Assembly (NCBI GenBank): GCA_029931535.1 | Contig: JAQPZY010001250.1 | Coordinates: 868,001-932,000 of the forward strand | Source: Margaritifera margaritifera | Lineage: Eukaryota > Mollusca > Bivalvia > Unionida > Margaritiferidae | Reading direction: 5' to 3' | DNA length: 64,000 nt | Part shown: piece by piece, positions 37,766 to 50,634 of the stretch | How the letters are laid out: the number at the start of each line of letters is the position of its first letter | Numbering within the stretch: position 1 is the stretch's first letter | Position numbers and translations under genes: made by a program | Notes under the pieces: model-generated | Database searches by the model: none | Told to the model about the DNA's origin: nothing | The model's input: the letters and a program-made list of their open reading frames with translations, nothing else

Positions 37766-37769
<4 letters not shown>

Positions 37770-38398
37770 AATACATACAAATATACATGTATGCATAATA
37801 CCTACCTACATACATACATACCAATTAATTACTATTGAAATGTCAAAGAAAATATTAAGCTTCATTTGATCTTTTCTCCTATTTTAAACTATCTTAATAT
37901 GGTATCAATAAAGCAACATATAAGAAACTAACCCAAACCAATCGGTCACCTGTTCTGAGCAATTTTTTAGATCAAAGATCTTTCACGTTGAAGGTAGAAT
38001 AGTTGTAATCAAAGTTTATCCACGTTTCTGATATCTGAAACATGTTTTCCACTATAGCTGATGATTCTTTTGACAAGTTGACGTAAATTTTGTAATAACT
38101 TACGCAAATGTAATGTTAATTTTGAAATTTGTACTTTTCCTATCGTTTGACTTGAAAATGAGGGTTACAAATTATGCGTACCATATTTCGGGCAAAGTTA
38201 CCTAATTTCGAGAAAATCAATTTTGACGGTCCATACGCTGATACCGTACGGTCCCGGTGTAAATTCCATGGGACAGGAAGCACGGTGTAATTTTTTGTAT
38301 TATTCAAACACGCAAATCGAGCTGTAAAATACGGTGTGAATATCGAGGATTACGAGATGGAAAACGGTCAAACTCGTACGATGTTTTACCCACAGTGT
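37766..38398. other. Intergenic, nothing identified
   Basis: No recognisable coding or repeat structure. Confidence 0.45.
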
Positions 38399-38486
38399 CT
38401 CTTATCGTGCTTACAATTTACCTATCAATCATACATGTAATATAGTACATGTTTGACTGATAGGTAAATTGTAAGCAACGATACGA
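38399..38486. repeat. Near-perfect ~40-bp inverted repeat (hairpin)
   Basis: Arm 38409-38438 and the complement of 38446-38475 agree at 28 of 30 positions (GCTTACAATTTACCTATCA core) with a 7-bp spacer. Weaker pairing continues outwards to ~38399/38486. Confidence 0.85.
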
Positions 38487-38770
38487 GCCCTTGTGGTTTT
38501 ACTGCGCGAAAGATTAAAAAGAGAACAGTTTTTATATCTGGATATTTTGAAGGAATGTTTCATTCAGCTGAGGAGAAAACTCGGTCTTTAACCGTCATGA
38601 CATGATCAAATTTAGGACTTTATTTTAATTCTATTGACTCTATCGTCCCATCCCCTGTCTTAATGCTACTTTTGTTTTGGCGCAGTGTCATAAACTCCAA
38701 GTTCTCGAGTGAACACATTTCATAATGACATCGTGACAACATTTGTTTACACTGGTCAACACTGATTCAT

Positions 38771-40146
38771 ATGGACAGAAAAATATGCAGGGTTTTACAC
38801 CATGTACACGAATTTACGCAATCAGCAACCACTTCTAATCTAAATCAGAACAAATTAGAGAATGGTCAAGCATCATCAAAAACATCTCGGAATAAAGTGG
38901 TCCAGGACAGATGGCTTTTGGAATTTTCCAATCTTTTTAGAGATGAATCTGGTGCTATGAAGTGTAAGATTTGCTGTGACCAAAATGGTCAAACAAACTT
39001 TGCAAAGTCGGGGTTGCTGAACTTTGAGCACTCAGCACTCGTTCGTAATCAGGAATCAGATTACCACATTTTATGCTAAAAAACTCCAGGGGAATTCACG
39101 GAAATATCATAGCGATCGTAGATGAGCATTCAGAAAAGTGCTATGAGGCAGGTTAGTGAGTCATTTGTTCAAGAATTTGAGGACCACTTAGAGCAGTCAG
39201 GTTGGAGTTTTTATGGCATTGAGTTAAAAGCAACACAGGCAGTGAAGCAGGGTTTCAAAAATGTGAAATTTAAGTACATTAATGCTGCTGAGCAAAGCTA
39301 CTCAAGACAGGCTGACTCAGACATCTGCTGGTCTGCTGGGGTCTCTGAATGACATCTTGAATCCAATTAGGCTTCCCAAAGCTGTGGTTGGGATGGCCCA
39401 ATATGGCCATGCTCTACTTCAGCAAATTGTTAAGGTGTATGGCTCACCTATTCAGATCAGGGGAAAAGAAATCCAGCCATTTATAGATAGCAACAGAATG
39501 AAAAGGGATTCTTAACAATTCAAAATTGTTTTGAACTGTCACACATTTACCACTTGCAGATATTTGCAAAACACTGTTTTCAATGAGTGAAGAGATCCCT
39601 TATTACAGTACTGGCAGATGAGTGAAGAGTTCCCTTATTACAGTACTGGCAGATGTGTGAAGAGATCCCTGATTACAGTACTGGCAGATGTGTGAAGAGA
39701 TCCCTGATTACAGTACTGGCAGATGAGTGAAGAGTTCCCTTATTACAGTACTGGCAGATGAGTGAAGAGATCCCTGATTACAGTACTGGCAGATGAGTGA
39801 AGAGATCCCTGATTACAGTACTGGCAGATGAGTGAAGAGTTCCCTTATTACAGTACTGGCAGATGAGTGAAGAGATCCCTGATTACAGTACTGGCAGATG
39901 TGTGAAGAGATCCCTGATTGCAGTACTGGAAGAAATCATGCTGACCATTCCCTTTACATCTGTTCCCTGTGAAAGGGGCTTCAGCCAATAAAAAATAGGG
40001 TCAAGAAAAAGCTCAAAAACAGGCAGCTGGTTGAAAGGCTATCTAACAAAATGACCATAAAAGTGGCAAGGGAAATGAAAAGAGAAATCACCACCAAAGC
40101 AATTGATTATTATAATCAAGCCATGAAAAGAATAAAATTGAATTGA
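38771..40146 (+). pseudogene. Broken hAT-type transposase gene
   Basis: The first frame (38771-39079, 102 codons) has a zinc-finger-like segment, MKCKICCDQNGQTNFAKSG then ALVRNQESDYH, similar to the N-terminal finger of hAT-derived proteins of the ZNF862 type. It stops at 39079 and resumes in the same frame at 39122-39352 (MSIQKSAMRQVSESFVQEFE). A frameshifted piece (39282-39515) follows. A 35-bp minisatellite (39585-39932) occupies the middle. After it, TIPFTSVPCERGFSQ and, one frame over, NRVKKKLKNRQLVERLSNKM carry the hAT C-terminal dimerisation signature, ending at a stop at 40144-40146. The central RNase H-like catalytic region is missing. A domesticated host gene is unlikely, given the stops. 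Confidence 0.6.
39585..39932 (+). repeat. 35-bp minisatellite, about 10 copies
   Basis: Units GTGAAGAGATCCCTGATTAC + AGTACTGGCAGAT alternate with a variant in which GATCCCTGATT reads TTCCCTTATT. The unit length is not a multiple of three, so each added copy shifts the reading frame. Confidence 0.9.
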
Positions 40147-43100
40147 ATTATATGTATGTACATGTATGTTCAGCAGATGCCACATCTGACATTACTGTAA
40201 AGAAGCGATCAAAATAAAATAAAAAAAAATTATATTGGAAATTTGTTTATTTTCCTTTTATAATATAAAGCATATCACAATTTTCTGTATAAATGTTTCC
40301 TGGCATGGTGCATTTACACCTGTGATGTATTGTTATCCCCTTTTTCTCTTGCCCAAAAGGGTATGACAATCCCTGGGCATTCCAAGTGTGTAAAAACCTG
40401 ATATGTCCAAATTACAATCGTTAGGGACCAACCATTTAATTGTTTGCGGTGGGGTCAAGGATTAAAAAAAAAATCTGGCCCTCAAATAGCGCGAATAAAT
40501 ATTCTTGCTTTTGTGTTGAGAAAAAAAAACACAACAAAAAACTCAAACTATTGCATCCATGATATTGGTTGAAAAAATTAAACTATCCTGAGGTACCCCC
40601 CCCCCCCATATATCCCTACTCGAAAGAAAATCCCAGCCCCCCCTACCTCCACCAAAGTTAAACGGTTGGTCCCTTATCAGTAGTGAATTGATACAAAGAT
40701 ACATTAGATGATCAGATGCATAAAATGTAAAAAATTCCATTTCACTAATTCTCTTTTTTCCAGTCAGTAAGTCCTCATATCAATCCTTACTAACTACTCT
40801 GATGATGCAAATCAACTTTCCACTATAATAGGCATCCAGTCGGCTACTCGGCATGTGATAGCAATGTGATTCAGTGGTGTTTACAAGGGAAACATACTTT
40901 TTACCACATATTTTAAAGTTAAATCAGCATCCTCTACCGTTTTTTCTTATTTATTTCAAAGTATTCTTTTGCATCAGATGGCATATACAAATTTTTACTT
41001 TAACAGTAAAAAAAGTTTCATATCCTTTAACTGAATCATGATATTTAACTTATTTGACCTATTTAATTTTCTTAATTTGGAGATTGTAGTAAGAATGATT
41101 TTAATTTGAAATTAATTAATTTGTCCTGTAACTTCATGTCTTTTGTCCCTGACTATTTACAAGTAAACAAAAATTCTCTAATAATATAGTGGTTTTTCCC
41201 AATTTTGAATCTTTTAGCTCTTTAGAAGAAACCACTCCCAAAACCAAAAATTATAATAAAAATAAAAAAAGCCTTAGGAATGCTAAATTATGTTTCTTGT
41301 TGAGATTTGTCCTATAAGCTCATATTTTATATGTGCTTTTGATACTGCTCTACGATATATTTTTGTCATGGATCAGATGTTCAACAGTGTAACAGGCAGA
41401 TGCAGATTCATGTTAAGTGCATCAGAGCAAGCGACGTAATACACAAACGTTCTCACAAGGGGGAATAGTTATAAGCATGCCGAGGAGAGTATGAGGGAAT
41501 ATACCATTGACATTTGATGTGCATGTTTTACTAAAATAGCTAATTTTTTAAACATATATTAATTTTCTGAAAAACATTTAAAATGAGAGGTATGATTATG
41601 AAAGGAGTATATTTCTGAAAGGTGAAAAGTAAGTGCTCAAGTGTCAAAACTGAGGACTCCAGGATACTATATCCCTAAGTAATATTCTTAAGATATTATT
41701 GAAGGGTTTCATTTTAATATATACAACATACATACCATCATAGACACATATATCCGGACACTAAAAATTAATTACTTTTCTTGATGTCCTGATAAGTAGT
41801 GTACTAATGAAAATTATAAATTTTCCCAAATGTTGTTCAGAAAATTGATATCTGTATTGTCACGATTGTGTATTGATGTGGCCAGCAAGTACAGTGTCTA
41901 GGTAGGTACACCAGGTTGCATTATATCCTTGATTACCAATAAAGAACACTTGCATGGTAATGTTTTAATGTTGTTTTACAAATAATGAATTCTGGTTGCA
42001 TTTCTGGTGTTTGTTTTTCTTTTTTTTTTTGTAAGAGTAGGACATGCTGTTCATTGTATACATGTACTGACATTGGCGATAAGCCTTGCTAGAAACTTTG
42101 TCTACGAATGGGACCTAGTTCCAATATCTGTATTGTTTCATAACTTAAAGATTGTATTTAATGTATCACTGAAATAATATACAGTACATCTATTCATGTT
42201 ATCTTACCTCAGAAAATCTGAAAGATAATCCATATTTTCCTTCAAAAATGCTTGAAGTGATTTGGACTCTCAAATTCCTAATATGGTGATCATTGCCCAA
42301 AGTATGTTATGGGTCCAAATACTTAGACTGGTTCAGGAATTTAATTGCAGAATACCACTACTTGTATTCGGATTATAGGTATGAAAACTAAACCGATTAC
42401 ATCCAAAATAAGGTTAGCAAAGGGAAATATGCCATTTAATAAAACTGAGACTACAAGAACTTGTGAAACTTGTATTTTGGAGATGTCAGCTGCTTTATCA
42501 GGAATAAAAGTAAATGCAGTTTAGTTTACTGGAAAAGGGAAAAACAAAGATAATAACCCACATACATTTCTAAATACTTTATAACACAGAAGTTAATCCA
42601 CTTTAGTGAGAAAGGGAATTGATGTGCATGACTGCTTTGTCTTCCTTTGTGTGCACTTCAGTGGTAATATTAAAGAGACGTGCAATCGCATGTCAAATTG
42701 ATATAACGCTGATGACCATTGATTTTATAGTTATCAAAGTGAATAATTAATTAATTCACTGCCTCAAGTTGAAAGGTTGTTTTTTCTTTATCATTACCTT
42801 TAACAAGGTCATGTCTCACTTTTGTTAGGGAACTATCTTATTATGAATTGTGGAGCATGTTTTTATTGTTGCCTATTGACAACACCTTAAGTTACTCTAT
42901 GTGATAATTGGGGTATTCAAAGCAGTTTCACAGCCAGACAGTACATTCTGACCTGAATATTTTATTTTTTGTCAGCTATAAAAAAACTTGCTTGGTATCT
43001 GGAAATATTCTTTAATATTCAAATATATTAAAAAAAGTTGAAATTATGGTGTCTGGAAAATTGGAGGGTCTGACTGTTTTGGTTAATTATTGTATGGTGA

Positions 43101-43789
43101 TTATTTGAGTACAGTGACTTTAATTTTATTTAAAAATTGTGATGTGACTTGTGGAAAAGACTAAGCCATTCACTGCATTGAATGAGGCCATCCATATAAG
43201 GGAGACAGCAATCTGGTTGATTACATCATGAAAACCCACCTATGCCACCCAATCTGTGTTTCAAGGATCATCATGGAAAGATTTTTTTTAATTGAGTGCC
43301 TTGAAAGTATTTTATTTGCACCTTCTTTAGCTGTTGAAAGTAATAACAACGTTTATTTGCCGTGTCAGGTAACACTGGTACCAGCAAAAACCTAGCAAAT
43401 GGTTTTGTCACTTGATTATTATTTCACTCAATTATTTGGCAAATTAGCTTCTGTCATAATCTTGAATTTTGTAAAAAAAAATGTATCAAATGAAGAAACA
43501 AAAGTCAAGTTCACTGCAATTTGCAAAGTTACTGTCCCATTGCCTTCATGAGATTGTCATAGCTGACATTTTCTTTGCCACATTGGAACTGGGATCATTT
43601 TGAATGCAGGTTAATTCGGTTCAGAAATTGTTAACTTAACACAATTATATCTGCAAAATACTGATTTTTATGTTATTGAACTACTGATATTATTATTATT
43701 ATTATTGTTGTTGTTGTTATTATTATTTTTATTCATGTTTCATATTGATCAGTGGAAAGACCATCTTGCATAACATGAATGGTTTTATT
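40147..43789. other. Intergenic, nothing identified
   Basis: No gene was recognised over 3.6 kb. Small features only: a C-run at 40597-40607 and a (TTA)/(TTG) patch at 43688-43733. Confidence 0.5.
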
Positions 43790-43794
43790 ATATG

Positions 43795-45130
43795 CCTCTT
43801 CCTAGGGAGTTGTATGTGTATTATTCCCTTGTCAACCACTCCATGGCACAAGCCTCTTCCTAGGGAGTTGTATGTGTATTATTCCCTTGTCAACCACTCC
43901 ATGGCACAAGCCTCTTCCTAGGGAGTTGTATGTCTATCATTCCCTTGTCAACCACTCCATGGCACAAGCCTCTTCCTAGGGAGTTGTATGTCTATCATTC
44001 CCTTGTCAACCACTCCATGGCACAAGCCTCTTCCTAGGGAGTTGTATGTGTATTATACTCTTGTCAACCACTCCATGGCACAAGCCTCTTCCTAGGGAGT
44101 TGTATGTCTATCATTCCCTTGTCAACCACTCCATGGCACAAGCCTCTTCCTAGGGAGTTGTGTGTGTATGATTCCCTTGTCAACCACTCCATGGCACAAG
44201 CCTCTTCCTAGGGAGTTGTATGTCTATCATTCCCTTGTCAACCACTCCATGGCACAAGCCTCTTCCTAGGGAGTTGTATGTGTATCATTCTCCTTGTCAA
44301 CCACTCCATGGCGCAAGCCTCTTCCTAGGGAGTTGTATGTGTATTATTCTCTTGTCAACCACTCCATGGCACAAGCCTCTTCCTAGGGAGTTGTATGTGT
44401 ATTATTCTCTTGTCAACCACTCGATGACACAAGCCTCTTCCTAGGGAGTTGTATGTGTATCATTCTCCTTGTCAACCACTCTATGGCACAAGCCTCTTCC
44501 TAGGGAGTTGTATGTGTATTATTCTCTTGTCAACCACTTCATGGCACAAGCCTCTTCCTAGGGAGTTGTATGTGTATTATTCTCTTGTCAACCACTTCAT
44601 GGCACAAGCCTCTTCCTAGGGAGTTGTATATGTATTATTCTCTTGTCAACCACTTCATGGCACAAGCCTCTTCCTAGGGAGTTGTATGTGTATTATTCTC
44701 TTGTCAACCACTTCATGGCACAAGCCTCTTCCTAAGGAGTTGTATGTGTATTATTCTCTTGTCAACCACTCCATGGCACAAGCCTCTTCCTAGGGAATTG
44801 TATGTGTATTATTCTCTTGTCAACCACTTCATGGCACAAGCCTCTTCCTAGGGAGTTGTATGTGTATTATTCTCTTGTCAACCACTCTGTGGCACAAGCC
44901 TCTTCCTAGGGAGTTGTATGTCTATCATTCCCTTGTCAACCACTCCATGGCACAAGGCTCTTCCTAAGGAGTTGTGTGTGTATTATTCTCTTGTCAACCA
45001 CTTCATGGCACAAGCCTCTTCCTAGCTAGTTGTATGTGTATTATTCTCTTGTCAACCACTCCATGGCACAAGCATCTTCCTAAGGAGTTGTATGTGTATC
45101 ATTCCCCTTGTTAGCCACTCCATGGCACAA
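43795..45130 (+). repeat. 58-bp minisatellite, about 23 copies
   Basis: Each unit contains AAGCCTCTTCCTAGGGAGTT, GTATGTGTATTATTC and TTGTCAACCACTCCATGGCA. Copies differ by point changes that form local blocks (CTATCATTCCC versus GTATTATTCTC; CCATGG versus TCATGG), which points to segmental duplication within the array. Translated frames through it are artefacts. Confidence 0.95.
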
Positions 45131-45819
45131 GCATTCTTAGCAGCATTCCAAATTGCAACTAAAGTGGTTACATTTGCAACTAAAAATTCAGAATTTGCAA
45201 GTAAAAATTATCAGTTGGGTGTCCTTTGATAACCTTAAGAATCATAATGCAGCAACTAGAATATGACATCAGCACTTTCTAATTATGCGTTTTATGATAT
45301 AGACATGCAGCAGATGCAATTTAAGATATTTCATACATATTTGATTGTGAAACTGGCAGCTTCTACATTAAGTTGCCATATTTACAAGTTTGCATGTGAT
45401 TTGTCTGGTTTACAGCCTATAAATGACCAGTATAATACATGATCTGTCAACCTCGGCTAATATGGTCTGAATCAAGAAAAATGTGGACATGGAAACAAAT
45501 ACAGTATACTGAAAATTTAGTCAGCAGTAAAATTACTGTTAGTTGAACTACCATAAACAAATATATGGCTAAGGATTTATTTATATAAATTAATATATCA
45601 GTGCCAAAAGAAATGTCAACTCCCCCCCATTCTGATATATTTTTGTACTTGTGTGATAGTGACAATGATAATGTCAGTGAAGAGAATTAATTTTGCTACT
45701 TTTGAATTAACCTTAATTTTAAATTTAAAGTGCTAAAATGGGTAAATGAAATAAATTATTGAGTTAAAATTAGTAGCAGTTCATTTTTAAATGAACTGAG
45801 AGTATAATCAGTACAAAAT
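45131..45819. other. Intergenic, nothing identified
   Basis: AT-rich, no gene seen. Confidence 0.5.
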
Positions 45820-46031
45820 ACCATATATACTCGCGCATAAGCTAGCACAAACTGCATAGACGCAGATCTGCCAGCACATAATGTGCCAGCAGACCTGGGT
45901 CTATGCAGTTTGTAAGGACTATTCGATAGAACAAAGAATATAGACCCTGATCTGCCAGCGCATTATGCAACAGCAGATCAGGGTCTATGTTGTTTGCATT
46001 TGGAGCCGGATTATACGCTAGTATATACGGT
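45820..46031. mobile_element. Palindromic double-hairpin MITE, copy 4
   Basis: The ends are ACCATATATACTCGCGCATAA and complement-like TTATACGCTAGTATATACGG, flanked by TA. Hairpin one is AAACTGCATAGACGCAGATC...GACCTGGGTCTATGCAGTTT; hairpin two is ATAGACCCTGATCTGCC...GGCAGATCAGGGTCTAT-like. It lies ~400 bp upstream of the first visible TARBP1 exon. Confidence 0.85.
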
Positions 46032-46426
46032 AAATTCATTAATCTCTTCATAGGTTTTAGTCTCTAAACATCTTTAAAAATACAATAGTTGCTTTTAGGG
46101 CTGAAAAACCTTCAGATTTCACTCATTTCTATAGTTTCACATTTGTATGGTCAGCAACAATAACTTATCTCGGTGCATATTTGAAAGCACCAGAGGCTAC
46201 TACATGCCAATTAACACAAACATTTATTTTAATGCATGTTTCTGCTGTTTACACCTACATGTATAAACTCACTATCATATATACTCACATATAGGCCTGG
46301 TCCAAATGCACAACATACATGTACCTATAGCAATCATAGCAGTCACTTTGAGAATTTTGTCATGCATTCATATAGATTCATACTTTAAGTAGATATCACA
46401 TCTTGTGTTTTTTTTAATCATTTCAG

Positions 46427-46430
46427 AAAA
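46427..46430 (+). other. TARBP1: Splice acceptor and short 5'UTR before TARBP1 ATG
   Basis: A T-rich tract ends in CAG at 46424-46426, then four A's precede the ATG. This looks like an acceptor, so an upstream noncoding exon is likely; none was identified in 46032-46423. If the tract is not used as an acceptor, the exon simply starts further upstream. Confidence 0.5.
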
Positions 46431-47489
46431 ATGGAATCAAACATTCTGCTTGAAGAGCTATGTGCAACTACAGGTTACAGTGTCAAAACTGGAATAGAAA
46501 GCATAGCAGCCAAATTAATTGAGGAGCTTGGTAACCATGACAACATATGTGACCTTGCCAGGTCATGTCCAAAGATTCAGCTGCTACAGAAGCTTCTTCA
46601 CTGTCTTCAGTTGCAGGAAACAAAACCTATTTCTGTAGCTTGCAAGGAGATGGTGAAAAATATTCTAGACTATATTTGTTTCCCTTTGTTAAAAAGAATT
46701 TATCCATCGTTTGATAGAAGAAAAGAAGTTATGATACTGCTTGGTAAAACATGTAAGCTTGTATCTAGCATTATCACTCTTGACCAAGACTTGATTACCA
46801 ATCTTGTACAGATTTGTCTTCAGTCTATTGTAATTTTCAACCTAGAAAAACCAACCACATGTGACACTGTTCACAATCTAGAAATGATGGATATTTATTC
46901 AGTTCTTGAACTGTTGCTTCATGTTTTCACAACATGTACAATGGGTGCTTTGGCCAGCAGTGAGAAGTTCAAAGGACAGGTATCTCTGCTATTGTCAAGG
47001 CTGTCAGAAGCCCTCCAAGTGATGGATCAAGATTTGGTTGGAAATCTAGCAGTTCCAGTGATAGTAAAACTTCTGAAATTTGATGAACACACTCTGTCTG
47101 AAAACCTTGCCAGTCTTTGGAAACAGGTTCAGATCATCGCAGAGGATACATCTGTATCAAACACGAAGCACTTTCTTGTCCTGTGTGGCTTAGCAAATTA
47201 TTTCTTTCCAGTAGATGCAGTTACATATGGACTTGATTTGCGAACAATTAGGGAATTTTGGATAATTGTACAATTAGGTTTACCCAGTAAAAACCCAGTA
47301 AATCGTAAAAGGGCTATGTATCTGTTGAAAAGGATTGTGGACATTAGTGAACAAAGTGGGGCTACTGTAAATGATGTGCCAAATGGTCAAGATTGTCCAC
47401 TGTTCTGGTGGAGAAAGGAATACGAGACAAAATTATCCAAAATATGGGAGAACTTCGTCCTTTTATTAGAGACCTTGGAAGAAAAACAG
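46431..47489 (+). CDS. TARBP1: TARBP1 coding exon 1 (residues 1-353), tRNA 2'-O-methyltransferase
   Basis: TARBP1 is the animal homologue of yeast Trm3, a SpoU (SPOUT)-fold enzyme that methylates the ribose of G18 in tRNAs. This exon encodes only the long helical (ARM/HEAT-like) N-terminal extension, not the catalytic domain. The start has AAAAATGG context. The 353 codons are rich in Leu and helix-forming residues. Near the end come FWIIVQLGLPSKNPVNRKRA, then MYLLKRIVDIS, then LFWWRKEYETKLSKIWENF and LLLETLEEKQ. This is the TARBP1 signature in which a tryptophan-rich segment leads into ETLE.xQ. The donor CAG|GTAATT at 47489/47490 leaves phase 0. Reading on gives 21 intron-encoded residues and a stop. 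The homology assignment is from memory of the vertebrate protein. Confidence 0.85.
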
Positions 47490-47662
47490 GTAATTCAGTC
47501 GAGTCGCAAGATCCACAGTTTTAATTTAAGCTCATATATATATTATTATAGTTAAACCTGTCAATAGTGGACAACCATGGGAAAAGGCAAAACTGGCCTT
47601 TGTACACATGTTCACCTTTCAGAATTGATTTGTGAACAAATACCATGCACTGAATATAATTA

Positions 47663-47706
<44 letters not shown>

Positions 47707-48254
47707 TTATCAAGATTGTTTTATGTGCAATATTCACCAAAATCGTAAAATACACGTATATGTTGTTCTCTCTCAAATTTATGTTCCACACAAGATTACT
47801 GTATCCTGCTCACTTTAATCCATTCTATAAATTAAATCATCACTGACTTAAAATAATCACTGCTCTTTGTTTTTTTCTTTATGACAAAACAATAATTTCA
47901 CTACTGATTGGCAGCTTACATATGACTGTAAAACAGATAACTGACTCTTGGCTTTTCCAACTTTTATAAATTTGGCTTGGAAACAGCTGTTCACGCTTCA
48001 AGAACAATATCTGGATTAGATAGTTGCTCAACTCACCAAGATCAAAAGACAGCTGGCTTATGTGAGAGGCCTGATATGAATAGGGAATCAAAAGAAGTTG
48101 TATATGGCTATTCTTTGTGACCCATGAACCGAAACTTGACCTGCCTGTACAGACAAGTTTTAAATATTGAATGAACCCTGACCCTTATGAAAAGGGATGT
48201 AACTCATATCTCTTCTCAAAGATGAACTTTGTTCTCAGAATTGGCCATAATATC

Positions 48255-48426
48255 TCACTTATTCCTAGTAATCCCTTGGATCTGAGCTTGCCCGACTCCC
48301 ATTTCTGCTGCAACTACTACACGACTACTTTTTTCACTATCCAGCAAATGAATTGCTTCTACCCTCTCCTGTAAGGATAAAAACTGCCTCGCTTTTGAAC
48401 CCGACATATTTACACCTCTAAGTACT
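48255..48426 (-). pseudogene. Pogo/Tigger-type transposase N-terminal fragment
   Basis: The minus frame encodes MSGSKARQFLSLQERVEAIH followed by LLDSEKSSRVVVAAEMGVGQ and AQIQGITRNK. This is the CENP-B-type (psq) helix-turn-helix: a basic start, LS.xE+.xxI.LL, then a recognition helix ending GVGxxQI. In Tigger elements this domain binds the terminal repeats. A stop follows directly, and the second HTH and the DDE catalytic domain are not recognisable, so this is a fragment. Confidence 0.65.
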
Positions 48427-48740
48427 GAAGTACAGTGAGTACAAGCAAGATATATGAAATGTTTACACATCAGTTCACATGATATACCTTTATCTAAACA
48501 ATGTCTTGCTCATCAAACAAAAGTGTAATTTGCATACTTGCAGCAGTCACTGTTTATATGCTCCAGAGACCACATAAGGCAGGGAGAAACTACTGTTAGT
48601 TAGGAAACATCTGATCATTGACCGCAGAAGGCAGGTGACCGTTACACACAGGACATTTATGTAAGAAATATGCCAGGGGGAAATTGGAATGGCCGTTGTG
48701 ATCATGTGACCGCTATGTATGGGAGCCATTGGGACAGATT

Positions 48741-48788
48741 TGACTATATATATATATAAATATATATATATATGTGTGTGTGTGTGTA
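48741..48788. repeat. (TA)n/(TG)n microsatellite
   Basis: TA-rich tract followed by (TG)~9. Confidence 0.9.
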
Positions 48789-49565
48789 GTGAAACCCCAC
48801 AAAACCGAAACCTTGATATACTGAAATCCCCATAAGATCAAAACAAAAATTTGGTCCTGAATTTTTCCTTCTTTAATATCATAATTTTCTTTCCAGTAAA
48901 ATCTAAACCCCTCTACTCTGAAAACTGAAGCAAATTTTAGGTCCGAAAATTTCAAGTTTACACTTAAAAAAAACCTCCCTAAAAGCTAAACTCACTTTAA
49001 ACTAGGAAATGAATATTAGCTGCCAAATTCCATAAAACATTGATGTTTGTGGTCCAGAAATAACCTGTGGTTGTTCATTAAGCAAAACACACACTAGGCC
49101 AGATTATTTACAGTTAGCAAATACTGTAGTAGGCTTATTGGTGAGTCAATCACTCAGAAATGTCCCAAGGTAGAAACAATACTCAACACACTCACCAATA
49201 CAGATCAGGGCAGACAGTAGGCTAATCCGAAGTTTTTGTACCTTAAAGAAGGGCCAGTTTTTAAGGTAAATTGTTAATAAATAAATACTTGCAGATAAGC
49301 CAATTAAGAAAGACGATGTTTATCTGCTTATTATCTAATTGTGTTTGATGTTGTTACTTTGTATGATAGAACTTTTTAAAAAAATATTAAATACCAGGGT
49401 TACTTTAATAGTCATACCTTTGGCCTCGCTTTGGATACCTTGCTAATGTAGATTCACAAAACAGTGTTCAGAAGGAACATGCGTTGTTCAGCTAAAAATA
49501 TACACAGAGATATATTCTCTCATAATTACATCTCTCTCTCTCTGGTCACATAAGCACTTTTCATA

Positions 49566-49596
<31 letters not shown>

Positions 49597-49836
49597 ATTC
49601 TCTTGTGCTGTTGCTCTCAAATCACATGAAAAACATTAACATTGGTTTGGTTTTAAAAATGTATATTTTTTTGTCTTAGAATTTAAGGCTGGTATTGATG
49701 ATAATGTGTTTGTACGTCTACTTGTATATGAAAAAACATTATTTCATGTCTGTGATACCCTCAGTAAACTGAAAACCTCTACAAACCAGAAATAATTGAA
49801 TTTGGCCCAAGGGGCTATTGGTTTCAAGGATATCAC
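48789..49836. mobile_element. Probable TA-flanked nonautonomous element, pogo-like ends
   Basis: The left end GTGAAACCCCACAAAACCG (after TA at 48787-48788) and the right end ...TTTCAAGGATATCAC (before TA at 49837-49838) are inverted-like over only the first ~9-12 positions, but both TA duplications are present. Subterminal GAAACC-type blocks recur. It has no coding capacity. The boundaries are tentative. Confidence 0.35.
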
Positions 49837-50228
49837 TATTTATTGACCTTTAATGAGATGAATATAGTTGTATGATCCAGTAAACCTCATATTTACTGAT
49901 GTGAAGTGGAGGTCAATATAACAGGTTTACTGGTTCATAAAGCTTCATATTCACTGAAACAAAGATCTATAATTGTTTTATTACATGATATAAAGAAAAA
50001 ATTTAAAATTCACTTAGTTTCAGTACAGTCAAAATTCATTTCAACTGCATCACATCATGATCTTGCTCTATCATGAATTATTGCAATCAGTATAGTAAAA
50101 ATGCATCTCACCTTTATGATGTAATGACAGAGCAATATCATGAAGTATCACAAATCACATGATGTCATGTCAGCCAATGAAAAAGCTTTTCTCACTGGAA
50201 TCACGTACATGTAATATATATATATATT

Positions 50229-50634
50229 GTTACAAATATACACCAAATAGAGTGGAAAGTGCTATCCCTGGATTCTACAGGAGAATGCTTGATAACATTA
50301 ACAGAATTTTTAAATATGAATAAATAATATTATCATATAGGTTAGAGAATTTTAATTCATCCTCTATGGAGATTAAACCCGGATCTGTGAGTTATGGCAC
50401 CCATCGCCTTGCCTGTAAGCACCAACCCCTATGCCATCTCGACCATGCACACATCACCAAAATATGATGCTGCAAAGTCAGTGGTATAGGCATTCGTGCA
50501 TAGCAGACATACCCACATGTTGACCCAGTAATTAATTCTCATCTAAGTACACAGTCCATCTGGATTCTTACAACTACTACTCCTGTAGAATCCAAGGATA
50601 GCACTTTGCACTCAGTTTGGTGTATATTTGTAAT
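50229..50634. mobile_element. TIR element with tRNA-like (SINE-like) core
   Basis: A left arm at 50229-50285 and the complement of 50579-50634 share TACAAATATACACCAAA, then A(A)AGTGCTATCC and TGGATTCTACAGGAG. The interior on the minus strand reads like a tRNA: an A-box-like TGGCATAGGGG near 50440 and a B-box-like GGGTTTAATC near 50375. A truncated relative is at 31067. Whether the tRNA-like part was captured or is ancestral is unknown. Confidence 0.6.

Noticed and set aside
44220..44444. 74-codon frame in the minisatellite
   Set aside because: It is the translated 58-bp repeat; the unit is not a multiple of three, so no stable repeat protein can result.
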